Shown here: one piece after another, positions 8,617-16,429 of the stretch
Layout of the letters: each line of letters begins with the position of its first letter
Numbering within the stretch: the stretch's first letter is position 1
DNA from: Chitinophaga sp. 180180018-3
Lineage (GTDB): Bacteria; Bacteroidota; Bacteroidia; Chitinophagales; Chitinophagaceae
Length of the DNA stretch: 64,000 nucleotides
Direction of reading: 5' to 3'
Assembly: GCF_037893185.1 (NCBI RefSeq)
Contig: NZ_CP140772.1
Location: forward strand, 310,001-374,000
The notes under the pieces: model-generated
Told to the model about the DNA's origin: nothing
Databases searched by the model: none
Seen by the model: only the letters and a program-made list of their open reading frames with translations
Program-made: the position numbers and the translations under genes

Positions 8617-9828
8617 ATGAAATGGATACCGTTTATATTATTAGTGTTGATAAGTGCCTGTGGTAAAGGACGTGTGGAGATGGGCAATGAATTGGTACTA
8701 TCTCACGCTGAGATGGAAGCCTCCTGTCCTTATCTTACTAAAGATACTTCAGGAAAACCTGTGGTCTGCTGGGTGGAAAAAGCAAAGAATGGGAACACAG
8801 GGTATGTATACTATTCAGTATCTAACGATAATGGATATACGTTTTCTGATCCCGTTCAGATTGCCGCTTCAGCGGGAGTATATCCGCATGATGAAAATCT
8901 GCCGAAGATGCTGTTTATGCCGGGAGGCCGTGTGGTGGCTATGTTTGGTATAGAAGCAAATGATCCGCGGAATAAGTACGCCGGTAAAGTGATGTATACC
9001 CTGTCTGGCGACAATGGGAAAACCTGGCAGCCCGCCGTATCACTTGTTACCGATACAGCCGGTTACGATCAGCGTTATTTCGATCTGGCGTTGCTGCCGG
9101 GAGGAGAGGCCGCCGCTATATGGCTCGATAACCGAAAAGATACTAACGCAGAAGGCTCTACGCTTTATTTCAGTACTACCCGGAGTGGAAGCGGCTTCCG
9201 GGAGGCACGCCCGGTGGCTGCTACCACTTGCCAGTGTTGCCGCACCAAACTGTACGTGTCGGCCGATGGGAACGTTCATCTGGCATACCGGGATATCATC
9301 AACGACTCCATTCGTGATATGGTACATCAGGTGTCAACGGATGAGGGCAAAACATTTTCTGCGCCTGTGCGCATCAGCGCCGATAACTGGGTGGTGAACG
9401 GATGTCCTCACACGGGTCCTGCCATGACCGCCAACAGCAAAGGACTGCATTTCGCCTGGTTCACGATGGGAGGCGGACAGGGAGCTTTCTATTGCCGCTC
9501 AACAGATAACGGTAAAACCTATACGCAGAAAGAATCACTCGGAAAATCGCCTATGGCCAGGCATCCGCAAATGACTACCACAGGCGACGAAGTAATGATA
9601 ACGTGGGATGAACCAGTAAAATGGAAAAATGATTTCAACAGCCGTATTGGCTTTCAGTATAAATCAGCCGAAGGCAAAACAATCAACACCGGTTACCTGA
9701 CAGCTGACAGCACTTACGCCAATTTCCCTGTAGTAAATGCCCTAAACCCTGAAGCTGTGCTGGTGGCGTATAAGAAAAGAACACCCAAGGGCAGTGAAGT
9801 GGTAGTAAGGATGTTGAGACTGAATTAA
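8617..9828 (+). CDS. BNR/sialidase-fold lipoprotein with CxCC and GCPH motifs
   Basis: A 403-residue beta-propeller lipoprotein. The signal peptide ends in a lipobox (LISAC, Cys15). Several BNR/Asp-box turns are visible (SNDNGYTFSDP, SGDNGKTWQP, STDEGKTFSAP, STDNGKTYTQ). Two unusual motifs stand out: C205-Q-C207-C208 and N-G-C263-P-H265. From memory, propellers with CxCC and GCPxxGP motifs are annotated as exo-alpha-sialidases but lie beside copper-related genes such as Sco; I could not check this. The Arg triad expected of a true sialidase is not evident. It follows the TonB receptor by 4 nt. The last three sense codons and the stop lie inside a 53-nt palindrome arm. Metal-binding surface protein is my best guess; true sialidase activity is doubtful. 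Confidence 0.75.
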   Translation: MKWIPFILLVLISACGKGRVEMGNELVLSHAEMEASCPYLTKDTSGKPVVCWVEKAKNGNTGYVYYSVSNDNGYTFSDPVQIAASAGVYPHDENLPKMLFMPGGRVVAMFGIEANDPRNKYAGKVMYTLSGDNGKTWQPAVSLVTDTAGYDQRYFDLALLPGGEAAAIWLDNRKDTNAEGSTLYFSTTRSGSGFREARPVAATTCQCCRTKLYVSADGNVHLAYRDIINDSIRDMVHQVSTDEGKTFSAPVRISADNWVVNGCPHTGPAMTANSKGLHFAWFTMGGGQGAFYCRSTDNGKTYTQKESLGKSPMARHPQMTTTGDEVMITWDEPVKWKNDFNSRIGFQYKSAEGKTINTGYLTADSTYANFPVVNALNPEAVLVAYKKRTPKGSEVVVRMLRLN

Positions 9829-9942
9829 GAATTGAAAAAGAAGAATTAAGAATAAAGGCAGAGATAGTAAACACGAATGCAAACGTTGCTACTATCTCTG
9901 CCTTTATTCTTAATTCTTCTTTTTCAATTCTTAATTCAGTCT
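9817..9942. repeat. Long perfect palindrome P1 (53-nt arms, 20-nt spacer)
   Basis: Positions 9817-9869 and 9890-9942 are exact reverse complements over 53 nt. The spacer (AACACGAATGCAAACGTTGC) carries the family core: GATAGTA, a one-sided AAC, then a weak inner stem, then TACTATC. The left arm contains the last three sense codons and TAA stop of the propeller lipoprotein gene; the right arm touches the stop codon of the 47-residue minus-strand ORF. It sits between convergent genes and could terminate both transcripts. Confidence 0.95.
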
Positions 9943-10085
9943 TAGGCTCTCTCCAGGTACAATCCCTGCGCCGCAGCCCATCGTCCATAATGGCCTTTGC
10001 GGGAATTGCCAAAGTAGAAACGCCATTCGTCCTTCCATCTGGGATAGTACAGACGCAGCAAGTACATAGTGATAAATGTAAGCAT
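9942..10085 (-). CDS. Small hypothetical protein (47 residues)
   Basis: ATG at 10085 to TAA at 9944-9942. The peptide starts MLTFITMYLLRLYYPRW and continues with WRFYFGNSRKGHYGRWAAAQ; its composition (aromatic, basic, Gly) and lack of low complexity look like a real small protein, not noise. It lies downstream of the SDR gene on the same strand with a 138-nt gap and ends at the base of palindrome P1. I do not recognise a family. It is too short to be sure of; a membrane-associated N-terminus is possible. Confidence 0.45.
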   Translation of the reverse strand: MLTFITMYLLRLYYPRWKDEWRFYFGNSRKGHYGRWAAAQGLYLERA

Positions 10086-10223
10086 AGGGATATGGTTTCA
10101 AGTTCAGGATAGTCTTAGTTCAGTTGGCACCAATCTTTTACATACAATTGCTCAGATGTAAAAAATATGTTGATTTTTTCAAATATAAAAACTATCACTT
10201 ACCTTTGAAATCACATCAATGTG

Positions 10224-10979
10224 CTATTTTTTATCGAAGTAGTAAGCGTTCGCCTGCTGTAAAGGCGTCACTACCAGGTCGTTAATACAAACATGCGGAG
10301 GAAGACTGCTACAGTAGTATACCACATCCGCTACATCCTGGGCCGTTAACGGAATAAATCCTTTGTATACATCTTTAGCTTTGTCTTCATCACCCTTGAA
10401 CCTTACGAGAGAGAATTCAGTTTCTGCAGCGCCCGGATGTACCGCCGTTACCTTGATCCGGTAAGGCAACAGGTCTATCCGCATTCCCTGGGTAATAGCA
10501 TCCACGGCAGCTTTGGTAGCGCAGTAAACGTTTCCTTTGGCATATACCACTTTGGCAGCGGTAGAACCGATATTGATGATATGACCTTTAGTACGGGAAC
10601 GCATCCATGGAATTACCACGCGGGATACATATAAAAGCCCTTTCACATTGGTGTCGATCATGGCATCCCAATCTGCTGTATCGCCTTCATCAATGGTGCC
10701 AAGCCCTGCTGCAAGCCCGGCATTGTTCACAAGCACATCGATTTTCCTCCATTCTTCCGGAATGTTCCCCAATACGCTATTGACTTCTTCTTCTTTTCTT
10801 ACATCGAAATTTAATGCCAGCACATTGATACCAAATTCCTGGATAAGCTGGGTCTGCAATGCTTCCAGTCTTTCTTTGCGTCTGCCGGTTATTATCACGT
10901 CGTAACCTTTACCAGCAAACGTAGTTGCGCAAGCCTGACCAAATCCGGCAGTAGCACCGGTGATAAGAACAATTCCCAT
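10224..10979 (-). CDS. SDR-family NADP-dependent oxidoreductase (YdfG-like)
   Basis: A 251-residue classical short-chain dehydrogenase. The nucleotide-binding motif TGATAGFGQA is at residues 7-16, NNAG at about 85-88, the catalytic Ser in NIGSTAAK at about 137, and YCATK (Tyr/Lys) at about 151-155. The closest recognisable group is YdfG-like 3-hydroxy acid/serine dehydrogenases (NADP, malonic semialdehyde reduction), from GRRKERLEAL and the overall length. It is a single gene with its own promoter: an exact TAAATTTG -7 element lies at 11006-10999 on the minus strand, 20 nt before the ATG. Substrate is inferred only. Confidence 0.9.
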   Translation of the reverse strand: MGIVLITGATAGFGQACATTFAGKGYDVIITGRRKERLEALQTQLIQEFGINVLALNFDVRKEEEVNSVLGNIPEEWRKIDVLVNNAGLAAGLGTIDEGDTADWDAMIDTNVKGLLYVSRVVIPWMRSRTKGHIINIGSTAAKVVYAKGNVYCATKAAVDAITQGMRIDLLPYRIKVTAVHPGAAETEFSLVRFKGDEDKAKDVYKGFIPLTAQDVADVVYYCSSLPPHVCINDLVVTPLQQANAYYFDKK

Positions 10980-10998
10980 GATATGCAGTTTTTTGGTG

Positions 10999-11006
10999 CA
11001 AATTTA
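10999..11006 (-). promoter_or_regulatory. Bacteroidota -7 element for the SDR gene
   Basis: Reads TAAATTTG on the minus strand, an exact TAnnTTTG match, ending 19 nt upstream of the ATG at 10979. No good -33 TTG at 17-23 nt spacing. Confidence 0.5.
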
Positions 11007-11013
11007 CTAAGGT

Positions 11014-12942
11014 TCAGCGGATAAGGGTAACGGTTCCCTGTTTTGTGATGTCTTTCCCGTTGAAGTCCGTACCTTTTAAGATCCAGATGTAGGTGTCTAC
11101 AGGTGCAGGCCTGCCTTTGTAAGTGCCATCCCAGCCTGTGCGGAAATCTGTGGATGAATATACTTCAACGCCCCAGCGGTTGTAAATGCGGAAGTATTTG
11201 TATTGGGTAATACCTACCGGTATAAACCGGAAGCGATCATTCAGTCCGTCGCCATTTGGAGTAAACGCATTGGGAATATACAACTCCGGGCCAGTATAGT
11301 ATTTTACATTCACAGTGGCATAGCCGAAGCATCCCTGCTGATTGGATACACGCAATGTATACGATATATCCTGGTTGTAGTTCAGGACAGGATTGGCGAT
11401 CATCGGATTGCTCAGGCCGGCAGATGGCGTCCAGCTATAAAATTCGCCTCCGCTGCCCTGCATGACCAGCTGCTGCCCTCGGGCCAGAATGGTGTCGTGT
11501 CCGGCAAAAGGATTCACTTCATAGATCCTTACATTTTCAACGATCGTTTTTTCGCATTGTTTATCAGTCAGCAGTTTCATGGAAATCGTATATACGTCTC
11601 CTTTAGTAAATACATGCTCCAGCGTTTTTTGCGTGCCGGCAGTAATCAGGCTGTCGGCCAGATCAAAGCTCCATACATGACTGGTAATATGTCCGTACAG
11701 ATAAGAAGAGGTATCCGTAAACTGTATCGGATCGCCTTTACAGAGGCCGCTGATAGTGAATCCTGCTTTCAATCCCGGATAATTGCGGACAATGCCGGTA
11801 GCACTGTCGCTACAGCTCAGTCCGGGATTTACTACCATCTTAACGTGATATACACCGGTATCAGGATATTGATGATAGAACAGTGTTTTGTCTTTGGTCA
11901 GCGTATCTGTACCATCTCCGAAGGTCCAGTAGTAGGTAGATGTAAAACCCGCCATGCTGGAATTGCTGACAGGGATCTGCAGCGAAGGATCCTGTGTGCA
12001 ATTATTCAGCACCGGTGGGAAAATGGCGGTAATGTTTGTCTGGCAGTTGAATACAGTCAGCAGTATGTCTTTACTATGTGTGCCCAGGAAAGTTTTGCTG
12101 ACAGGATCATATTCATCCACACAAACAGTAATCACGTATTTACCTGCTGCTGTTGGAGTACATGTGATGATGCCGCTGGCAGAAATGGAAAGCCCGGGAT
12201 TGCCCGCCATTGGATTACTGCCATTATAAGGCGGAATATAGCGTACGGTGGTATTATAGGGCGGGGGAGTGGCAGAATTATTTTCATTGGCCCGGCCACT
12301 ACCGTCTGTTAATGCGTTGCACAGATGATAGACAAGGCTATCGCCATCTTCATCATAGGCGGCATAATTGAGCCGGAATGGTACGCTGTTGCATATAACA
12401 ATGGCGGTGTCTTTATTGAAGTACGCACTGTTGTTATTAGGCCTGCTTTCCGTGCCTGGTATGGTGGTGTAGTAGGTGGAACCTTCATGTTCTGAATCGT
12501 AGATGTTACTCAGCTTTTCGCCACGACAGCAACGTTGCGAGGAAATATAGTATCCGCCGGGAATAGGCGGAAGTTCAATAGAAGCATTGTAGAATGCTAC
12601 CTCCAGGTGTTGCGCCTGCGGGGCGAGACATGGATTTTTCAGCGTATCAATCAGCGGAAGGGTATGGTCAATGTAGAGGTAGGCAGATAAAACTTTGCCA
12701 CCGGAAGCGGTATATACATTTGCTGTAACGGGATTCTCAAATCTGTCGATACAACCTTGACGGTCGCCACAGGTAAAGTCTGCGTCGCGATATAGCTTGA
12801 GGGTGATGAGATAACGGTAGCGGGTATTATCTCCATTTCTTCCTAACGTCTTATAATAAATCTCGCCACCTATGATATGATATCCAGCTGCAAGAACAGG
12901 AAAGAAGCAGCAGCTCAATATCAGAAAAACTGCTTTCTTCAT
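11014..12942 (-). CDS. PKD-domain surface protein with gliding-motility/T9SS C-terminal domain (642 aa)
   Basis: Secreted protein with a signal peptide (about 1-18), an N-terminal domain starting HIIGGEIYYKTLGR that is shared with its neighbour, Cys-rich segments (SSQRCCRGE), PKD repeats (about 305-470, YYWTFGDGTDTLT) and a C-terminal domain beginning about residue 553 (ELYIPNAFTPNGDGLNDRF, IYNRWGVEVY, GWDGTYKGRPAPVDTYIW) that is the type B sorting domain of the type IX secretion system (TIGR04131-like). It would be exported by T9SS and attached to or released from the surface. It lies 64 nt downstream of a longer paralogue on the same strand. Function beyond adhesion or surface structure is unknown. 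Confidence 0.88.
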   Translation of the reverse strand: MKKAVFLILSCCFFPVLAAGYHIIGGEIYYKTLGRNGDNTRYRYLITLKLYRDADFTCGDRQGCIDRFENPVTANVYTASGGKVLSAYLYIDHTLPLIDTLKNPCLAPQAQHLEVAFYNASIELPPIPGGYYISSQRCCRGEKLSNIYDSEHEGSTYYTTIPGTESRPNNNSAYFNKDTAIVICNSVPFRLNYAAYDEDGDSLVYHLCNALTDGSGRANENNSATPPPYNTTVRYIPPYNGSNPMAGNPGLSISASGIITCTPTAAGKYVITVCVDEYDPVSKTFLGTHSKDILLTVFNCQTNITAIFPPVLNNCTQDPSLQIPVSNSSMAGFTSTYYWTFGDGTDTLTKDKTLFYHQYPDTGVYHVKMVVNPGLSCSDSATGIVRNYPGLKAGFTISGLCKGDPIQFTDTSSYLYGHITSHVWSFDLADSLITAGTQKTLEHVFTKGDVYTISMKLLTDKQCEKTIVENVRIYEVNPFAGHDTILARGQQLVMQGSGGEFYSWTPSAGLSNPMIANPVLNYNQDISYTLRVSNQQGCFGYATVNVKYYTGPELYIPNAFTPNGDGLNDRFRFIPVGITQYKYFRIYNRWGVEVYSSTDFRTGWDGTYKGRPAPVDTYIWILKGTDFNGKDITKQGTVTLIR

Positions 12943-13006
12943 GATGGGGATTACTGCTATCTTAATTTAACAAAAAAACAGCAGATCCGGTTCAATTCCT
13001 GCAACT

Positions 13007-15619
13007 TTATCTTACGAGGGTTACGGTGCCTTTGCGCTGAATAGTGTTATTGCTAACATCCTTCCCCTGCACTATCCATACGTATGTCCCTATTGCGGCC
13101 GGTTGCCCGTTTACAGTGCCATCCCAACCTTTCATGTACTCAGTGGTGGAGTACATCAATTTTCCCCAGCGATCGTACACCCTGAAATATTCCAGTTTCA
13201 CAATCCCCACCGGAAGTGGCCGGAAAATATCATTTACGCCGTCGCCATTGGGAGAGAATGCATTAGGTATATAGAGTTCCGGCCCTTTGATAAAACGAAC
13301 AAAAATATCAGCTGTACCCGAACAACCTTCCTGCGTATAGGCGGTAACGGTATATGTAATGTCGCGGTTATACGTAGTTACCGGATTATAAATATTGCTG
13401 TTGTTCAATCCATCCGGGGGCGACCAGGTATATCTTACACCTCCGCTGGCGTTGAGCTGGAAAGGCGTATTGAGCATGATGATGGTGTCGTTGCCGGCAA
13501 AAGCGCGCACTTTCGGCACCACATTTACTTTGACAGTAGCAGTAACAGGTTTGGGGCATCCCAGTGTATCCGTTACCGTTACTGTGTACAGGGTAGTATC
13601 AACCGGCCGGCCAATGGTTACAGCGGAGGTGGATTTATCCACGTAGAAGGGGGGCGACCACCGGTAGTAGGCGCCTCCACTGGCTCGGAGTGTTACCGGA
13701 ACGCCGAAACAAACCGTGGTATCGGGAGCTGCGGTAGCTTTGGGGGGATCTACTACTTTAAGCGCCATCGTATCAGCACTATGGCATTTGCCGAGGGATA
13801 CTTCTATTTCATAACTCTGCCGGGGTGGCGCAGGCGTCACCACGGCATCTGCGGTTTGCGATACTACCCTGTTCTGCGGAAGTTCCTTCCACCGGAAAGC
13901 ATATTTGCCATCTGCAACAGCATGTAAATGGATTTCATCGTTGGTACAAACAGTGCTGTCGGGAGTACTGGTTACATAGATGGTATCTCTCACATCTACC
14001 TTTATATCCCTGGTATTAACACATTGCTGCATGTCGGTAAAAGTCACGCGGTAGGTGACTGTCTTGCGTGGAAAAACGATCGGGTTAGCAGTATTCGGAT
14101 ACAGGATAAAATAGTTGTCGGGCGTCCAGGCGAACGATCCCTGCATGGGACTATTGGCCCACATCTGCAGGCTGTCTTTGGCACAAAGCAGTGTATCAGA
14201 AATAGCGTTAAACGGTGGTTTATCGTATACAATCAGCGTATCTGTTACCGTTTGTTCGCAGCCCTTCACATTGCGGGCATACAGGGATACTACATAGGTA
14301 CCCGGCGTTTTATACAGATAGTTGGGATTGGCCAGGTTGGAGGTATCTCCGGTGCCAAAATCCCATTTGTAATAGGCAATAGCACCGGCATCCGAACGGG
14401 TAGGGGAAGAGTTAAACTGGGTGCCTTTATTGGCACAGAGCCCTGCGGCAGTGAAGTCTGTTTTGAATACGGGGAACGCATACACTGTTGCGGTAGCACT
14501 GTCGCCACAATTACTGTTTTTATCTACATAGAGCTTTACAGGATAAATACCCTCCTGCGCATAAGTATGTTGCAGTGGCGCCGCACTGGTGGTCTCCTGC
14601 GTAGTGCCATCTCCAAAATCCCAAAAATAGGGCTTACCTAATGTGCTGTTATTGAGGAACGTGACGGTTAAGCTGCTGCAATCCGAATATTTATCCGGCA
14701 TCGCAGCGGTTACCTGTTTAACGCAGGTGGTCACGGTAATATGAAAATCCTTTCGCACCGTGCCAATCTGTTTTCCGTTGCGGTATTCATTCACACAAAC
14801 AGTCACCACATATTTACCGGGTGGAGGGGCAATTCCGGAAATAATCCCCGTTTTAGGATCTATCACCACATCTTTTCCCAGGGGCTGTGATCCGGAAAAC
14901 GGGCTGATATAAGAAACGAAACTATAGGGTGGCGCTACCGCTGGTGGAGGCGGTTTGTTTGGCTCGGTGGTTTTGCCTCCTTTATAGGCATCGCAGAATT
15001 CATATTGCAGTTGATCTCCATCCGGGTCTGAAGCTGAAAAATCGTAGGTGAATTTCTTTCCTGAGCAAACGAGGGTAGCCTCTTCTTTGTTAAACTGCGG
15101 GCTGGAATTCCCGGTAACGCCACTGGCGGCGCCAGGAATATCCACAAAATAGGTGGCGCCTGTGCCGAGGTTACCCAACCGGTCGCCGGGAATGGGTTCA
15201 TTAACGATATTGACAAGGTCAGTACTGCGGCAGCAACTCTGGAAGGCAACGGTGTAGCCCTGATTGTTGGAAGGTAAAGTGAATGTAGTGGTGAAAGTAC
15301 CTATCTGGTAACAGATCTGGGGAGGGTTGACGATACAGGGATCTACCTGCCCCAGTTGTTTCTCTATAAAATCACTGCGGTCTACAGTGCTCTGTCCTAC
15401 CTGGCTGTTATCGTCTTTATTAAATGCAGTCAATATAACCTGGGTAGGCATTGCCGCAGTATTTTCACTTCCGATACCACAGATGCGGTATAGCTTCAGT
15501 GTAACACTATACTGATTACCTCCGATATATCTGTAATATACCTGACCTCCAATGATATGACTGGCATGTGCGCTGAGGGCGCACACCATGCATAGCAGGA
15601 TGACAGTCAGTTTTCTCAC
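13007..15619 (-). CDS. PKD-domain surface protein with gliding-motility/T9SS C-terminal domain (870 aa)
   Basis: Paralogue of the 642-residue neighbour. Signal peptide (about 1-19, LSAHAS), the same N-terminal module (HIIGGQVYYRYIGGNQYSV), a paired-Cys segment (FQSCCRSTD), PKD repeats (PYFWDFGDGTTQET, YYKWDFGTGDTSN), further Ig-like SprB-type repeats (about 560-780), and the type B T9SS sorting domain from about residue 778 (ELYIPNAFSPNGDGVNDIF, VYDRWGKLMY, GWDGTVNGQPA). The extra length relative to the neighbour is extra repeats, so the pair probably arose by duplication with repeat gain or loss. Likely a cell-surface adhesin; ligand unknown. Confidence 0.88.
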   Translation of the reverse strand: MRKLTVILLCMVCALSAHASHIIGGQVYYRYIGGNQYSVTLKLYRICGIGSENTAAMPTQVILTAFNKDDNSQVGQSTVDRSDFIEKQLGQVDPCIVNPPQICYQIGTFTTTFTLPSNNQGYTVAFQSCCRSTDLVNIVNEPIPGDRLGNLGTGATYFVDIPGAASGVTGNSSPQFNKEEATLVCSGKKFTYDFSASDPDGDQLQYEFCDAYKGGKTTEPNKPPPPAVAPPYSFVSYISPFSGSQPLGKDVVIDPKTGIISGIAPPPGKYVVTVCVNEYRNGKQIGTVRKDFHITVTTCVKQVTAAMPDKYSDCSSLTVTFLNNSTLGKPYFWDFGDGTTQETTSAAPLQHTYAQEGIYPVKLYVDKNSNCGDSATATVYAFPVFKTDFTAAGLCANKGTQFNSSPTRSDAGAIAYYKWDFGTGDTSNLANPNYLYKTPGTYVVSLYARNVKGCEQTVTDTLIVYDKPPFNAISDTLLCAKDSLQMWANSPMQGSFAWTPDNYFILYPNTANPIVFPRKTVTYRVTFTDMQQCVNTRDIKVDVRDTIYVTSTPDSTVCTNDEIHLHAVADGKYAFRWKELPQNRVVSQTADAVVTPAPPRQSYEIEVSLGKCHSADTMALKVVDPPKATAAPDTTVCFGVPVTLRASGGAYYRWSPPFYVDKSTSAVTIGRPVDTTLYTVTVTDTLGCPKPVTATVKVNVVPKVRAFAGNDTIIMLNTPFQLNASGGVRYTWSPPDGLNNSNIYNPVTTYNRDITYTVTAYTQEGCSGTADIFVRFIKGPELYIPNAFSPNGDGVNDIFRPLPVGIVKLEYFRVYDRWGKLMYSTTEYMKGWDGTVNGQPAAIGTYVWIVQGKDVSNNTIQRKGTVTLVR

Positions 15620-15637
15620 AACAAGCTGAGTTTAAGA

Positions 15638-16429
15638 TTATAGTTGACAAAAGGCTATAAACTGTTCCAGGATCACATTGCTTTCTGTAGTGATCTCCCA
15701 CATACCCATGTGGCCCACGTTATTAAAAATATGTACACTACTGGTAGAAGGTAGTGTGATCTGCGGTAAAATATTGTCGAGCGGCACAGCATTATCATCA
15801 CTTCCTATGATAAACAAAACCGGTTTCCGCAAACTGCTGAGCACACTGGTTCTGTCTGGTCGGGCTGCCATTGCTTCATACCAGGCAATTAGCGCCGGTA
15901 ACTGGCATTCGAGGCACATCTTTACATAATCGTCTACCAGCCCGGGATGCTCATTTTTGCTGTATGGACTGAACATATTAGGCAGTATTTGCCGTAAAAA
16001 AGTTTCAGCACCATATTCTTCCATCATCTTAATGGATTTGCGCCGGCCTTCTTTTTTCTCTTCACTGTCGGGTTTAGCGGTGGAATGAAAAAGTCCCAGG
16101 CCTTTTACCAGTGAGGGATATTTTTCAGCCAGCGCCAATGCAACATAGCCACCCATAGAATGGCCAATGAGGATAGCTTCTTTAATATTTTCTGCCAGCA
16201 GGATGGAATAAACATACTCCGCCATAGATTCGATAGACAGGGGAGTTGTGAGAGGCGCAGCGGCCGTTCCAGGTAAATCAGGAATAATAAGGTGGCAATG
16301 GTTTTTTAACGTAGTTATTTGTTTGTTCCATAGAGCCGAATTCTCCGAAAAACCGTGTATGAGTACTACTGCAACGCCTTCACCTTCATCCAGCCAGGTG
16401 ATGTTTCCGTCATTGATTGATTTCCGCAT
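15638..16429 (-). CDS. Alpha/beta-fold hydrolase
   Basis: A 263-residue single-domain hydrolase. The oxyanion segment VVLIHGFSEN is at about 20-30, the nucleophile elbow GHSMGG at about 87-92 (Ser89), an acid in IIGSDDNAVP about 210, and the catalytic His in NNVGHMGMWE about 240. This is the esterase/peroxidase-like family with no lid-specific signature, so the substrate cannot be named. The ATG lies 20 nt inside the end of the lnt gene, so the two are translationally coupled. No signal peptide; cytoplasmic. Confidence 0.88.
   Translation of the reverse strand: MRKSINDGNITWLDEGEGVAVVLIHGFSENSALWNKQITTLKNHCHLIIPDLPGTAAAPLTTPLSIESMAEYVYSILLAENIKEAILIGHSMGGYVALALAEKYPSLVKGLGLFHSTAKPDSEEKKEGRRKSIKMMEEYGAETFLRQILPNMFSPYSKNEHPGLVDDYVKMCLECQLPALIAWYEAMAARPDRTSVLSSLRKPVLFIIGSDDNAVPLDNILPQITLPSTSSVHIFNNVGHMGMWEITTESNVILEQFIAFCQL

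Noticed and set aside
8617..9828. True sialidase for the BNR propeller lipoprotein
   Set aside because: Asp-box turns only show the fold; I cannot find the catalytic Arg triad, and the CxCC/GCPH motifs and the operon point elsewhere.
9683..10012. 109-codon minus-strand frame spanning palindrome P1
   Set aside because: Its middle is just translated palindrome (repeats such as ELRIEKEELRI and FILNSSFSILNS) and its end is antisense to the propeller gene.
11203..12312. Long open frame (369 codons) on the plus strand
   Set aside because: It is wholly antisense to the 642-residue T9SS-type PKD gene, which has clear domains; the plus-strand peptide has no recognisable domain and looks like a shadow.
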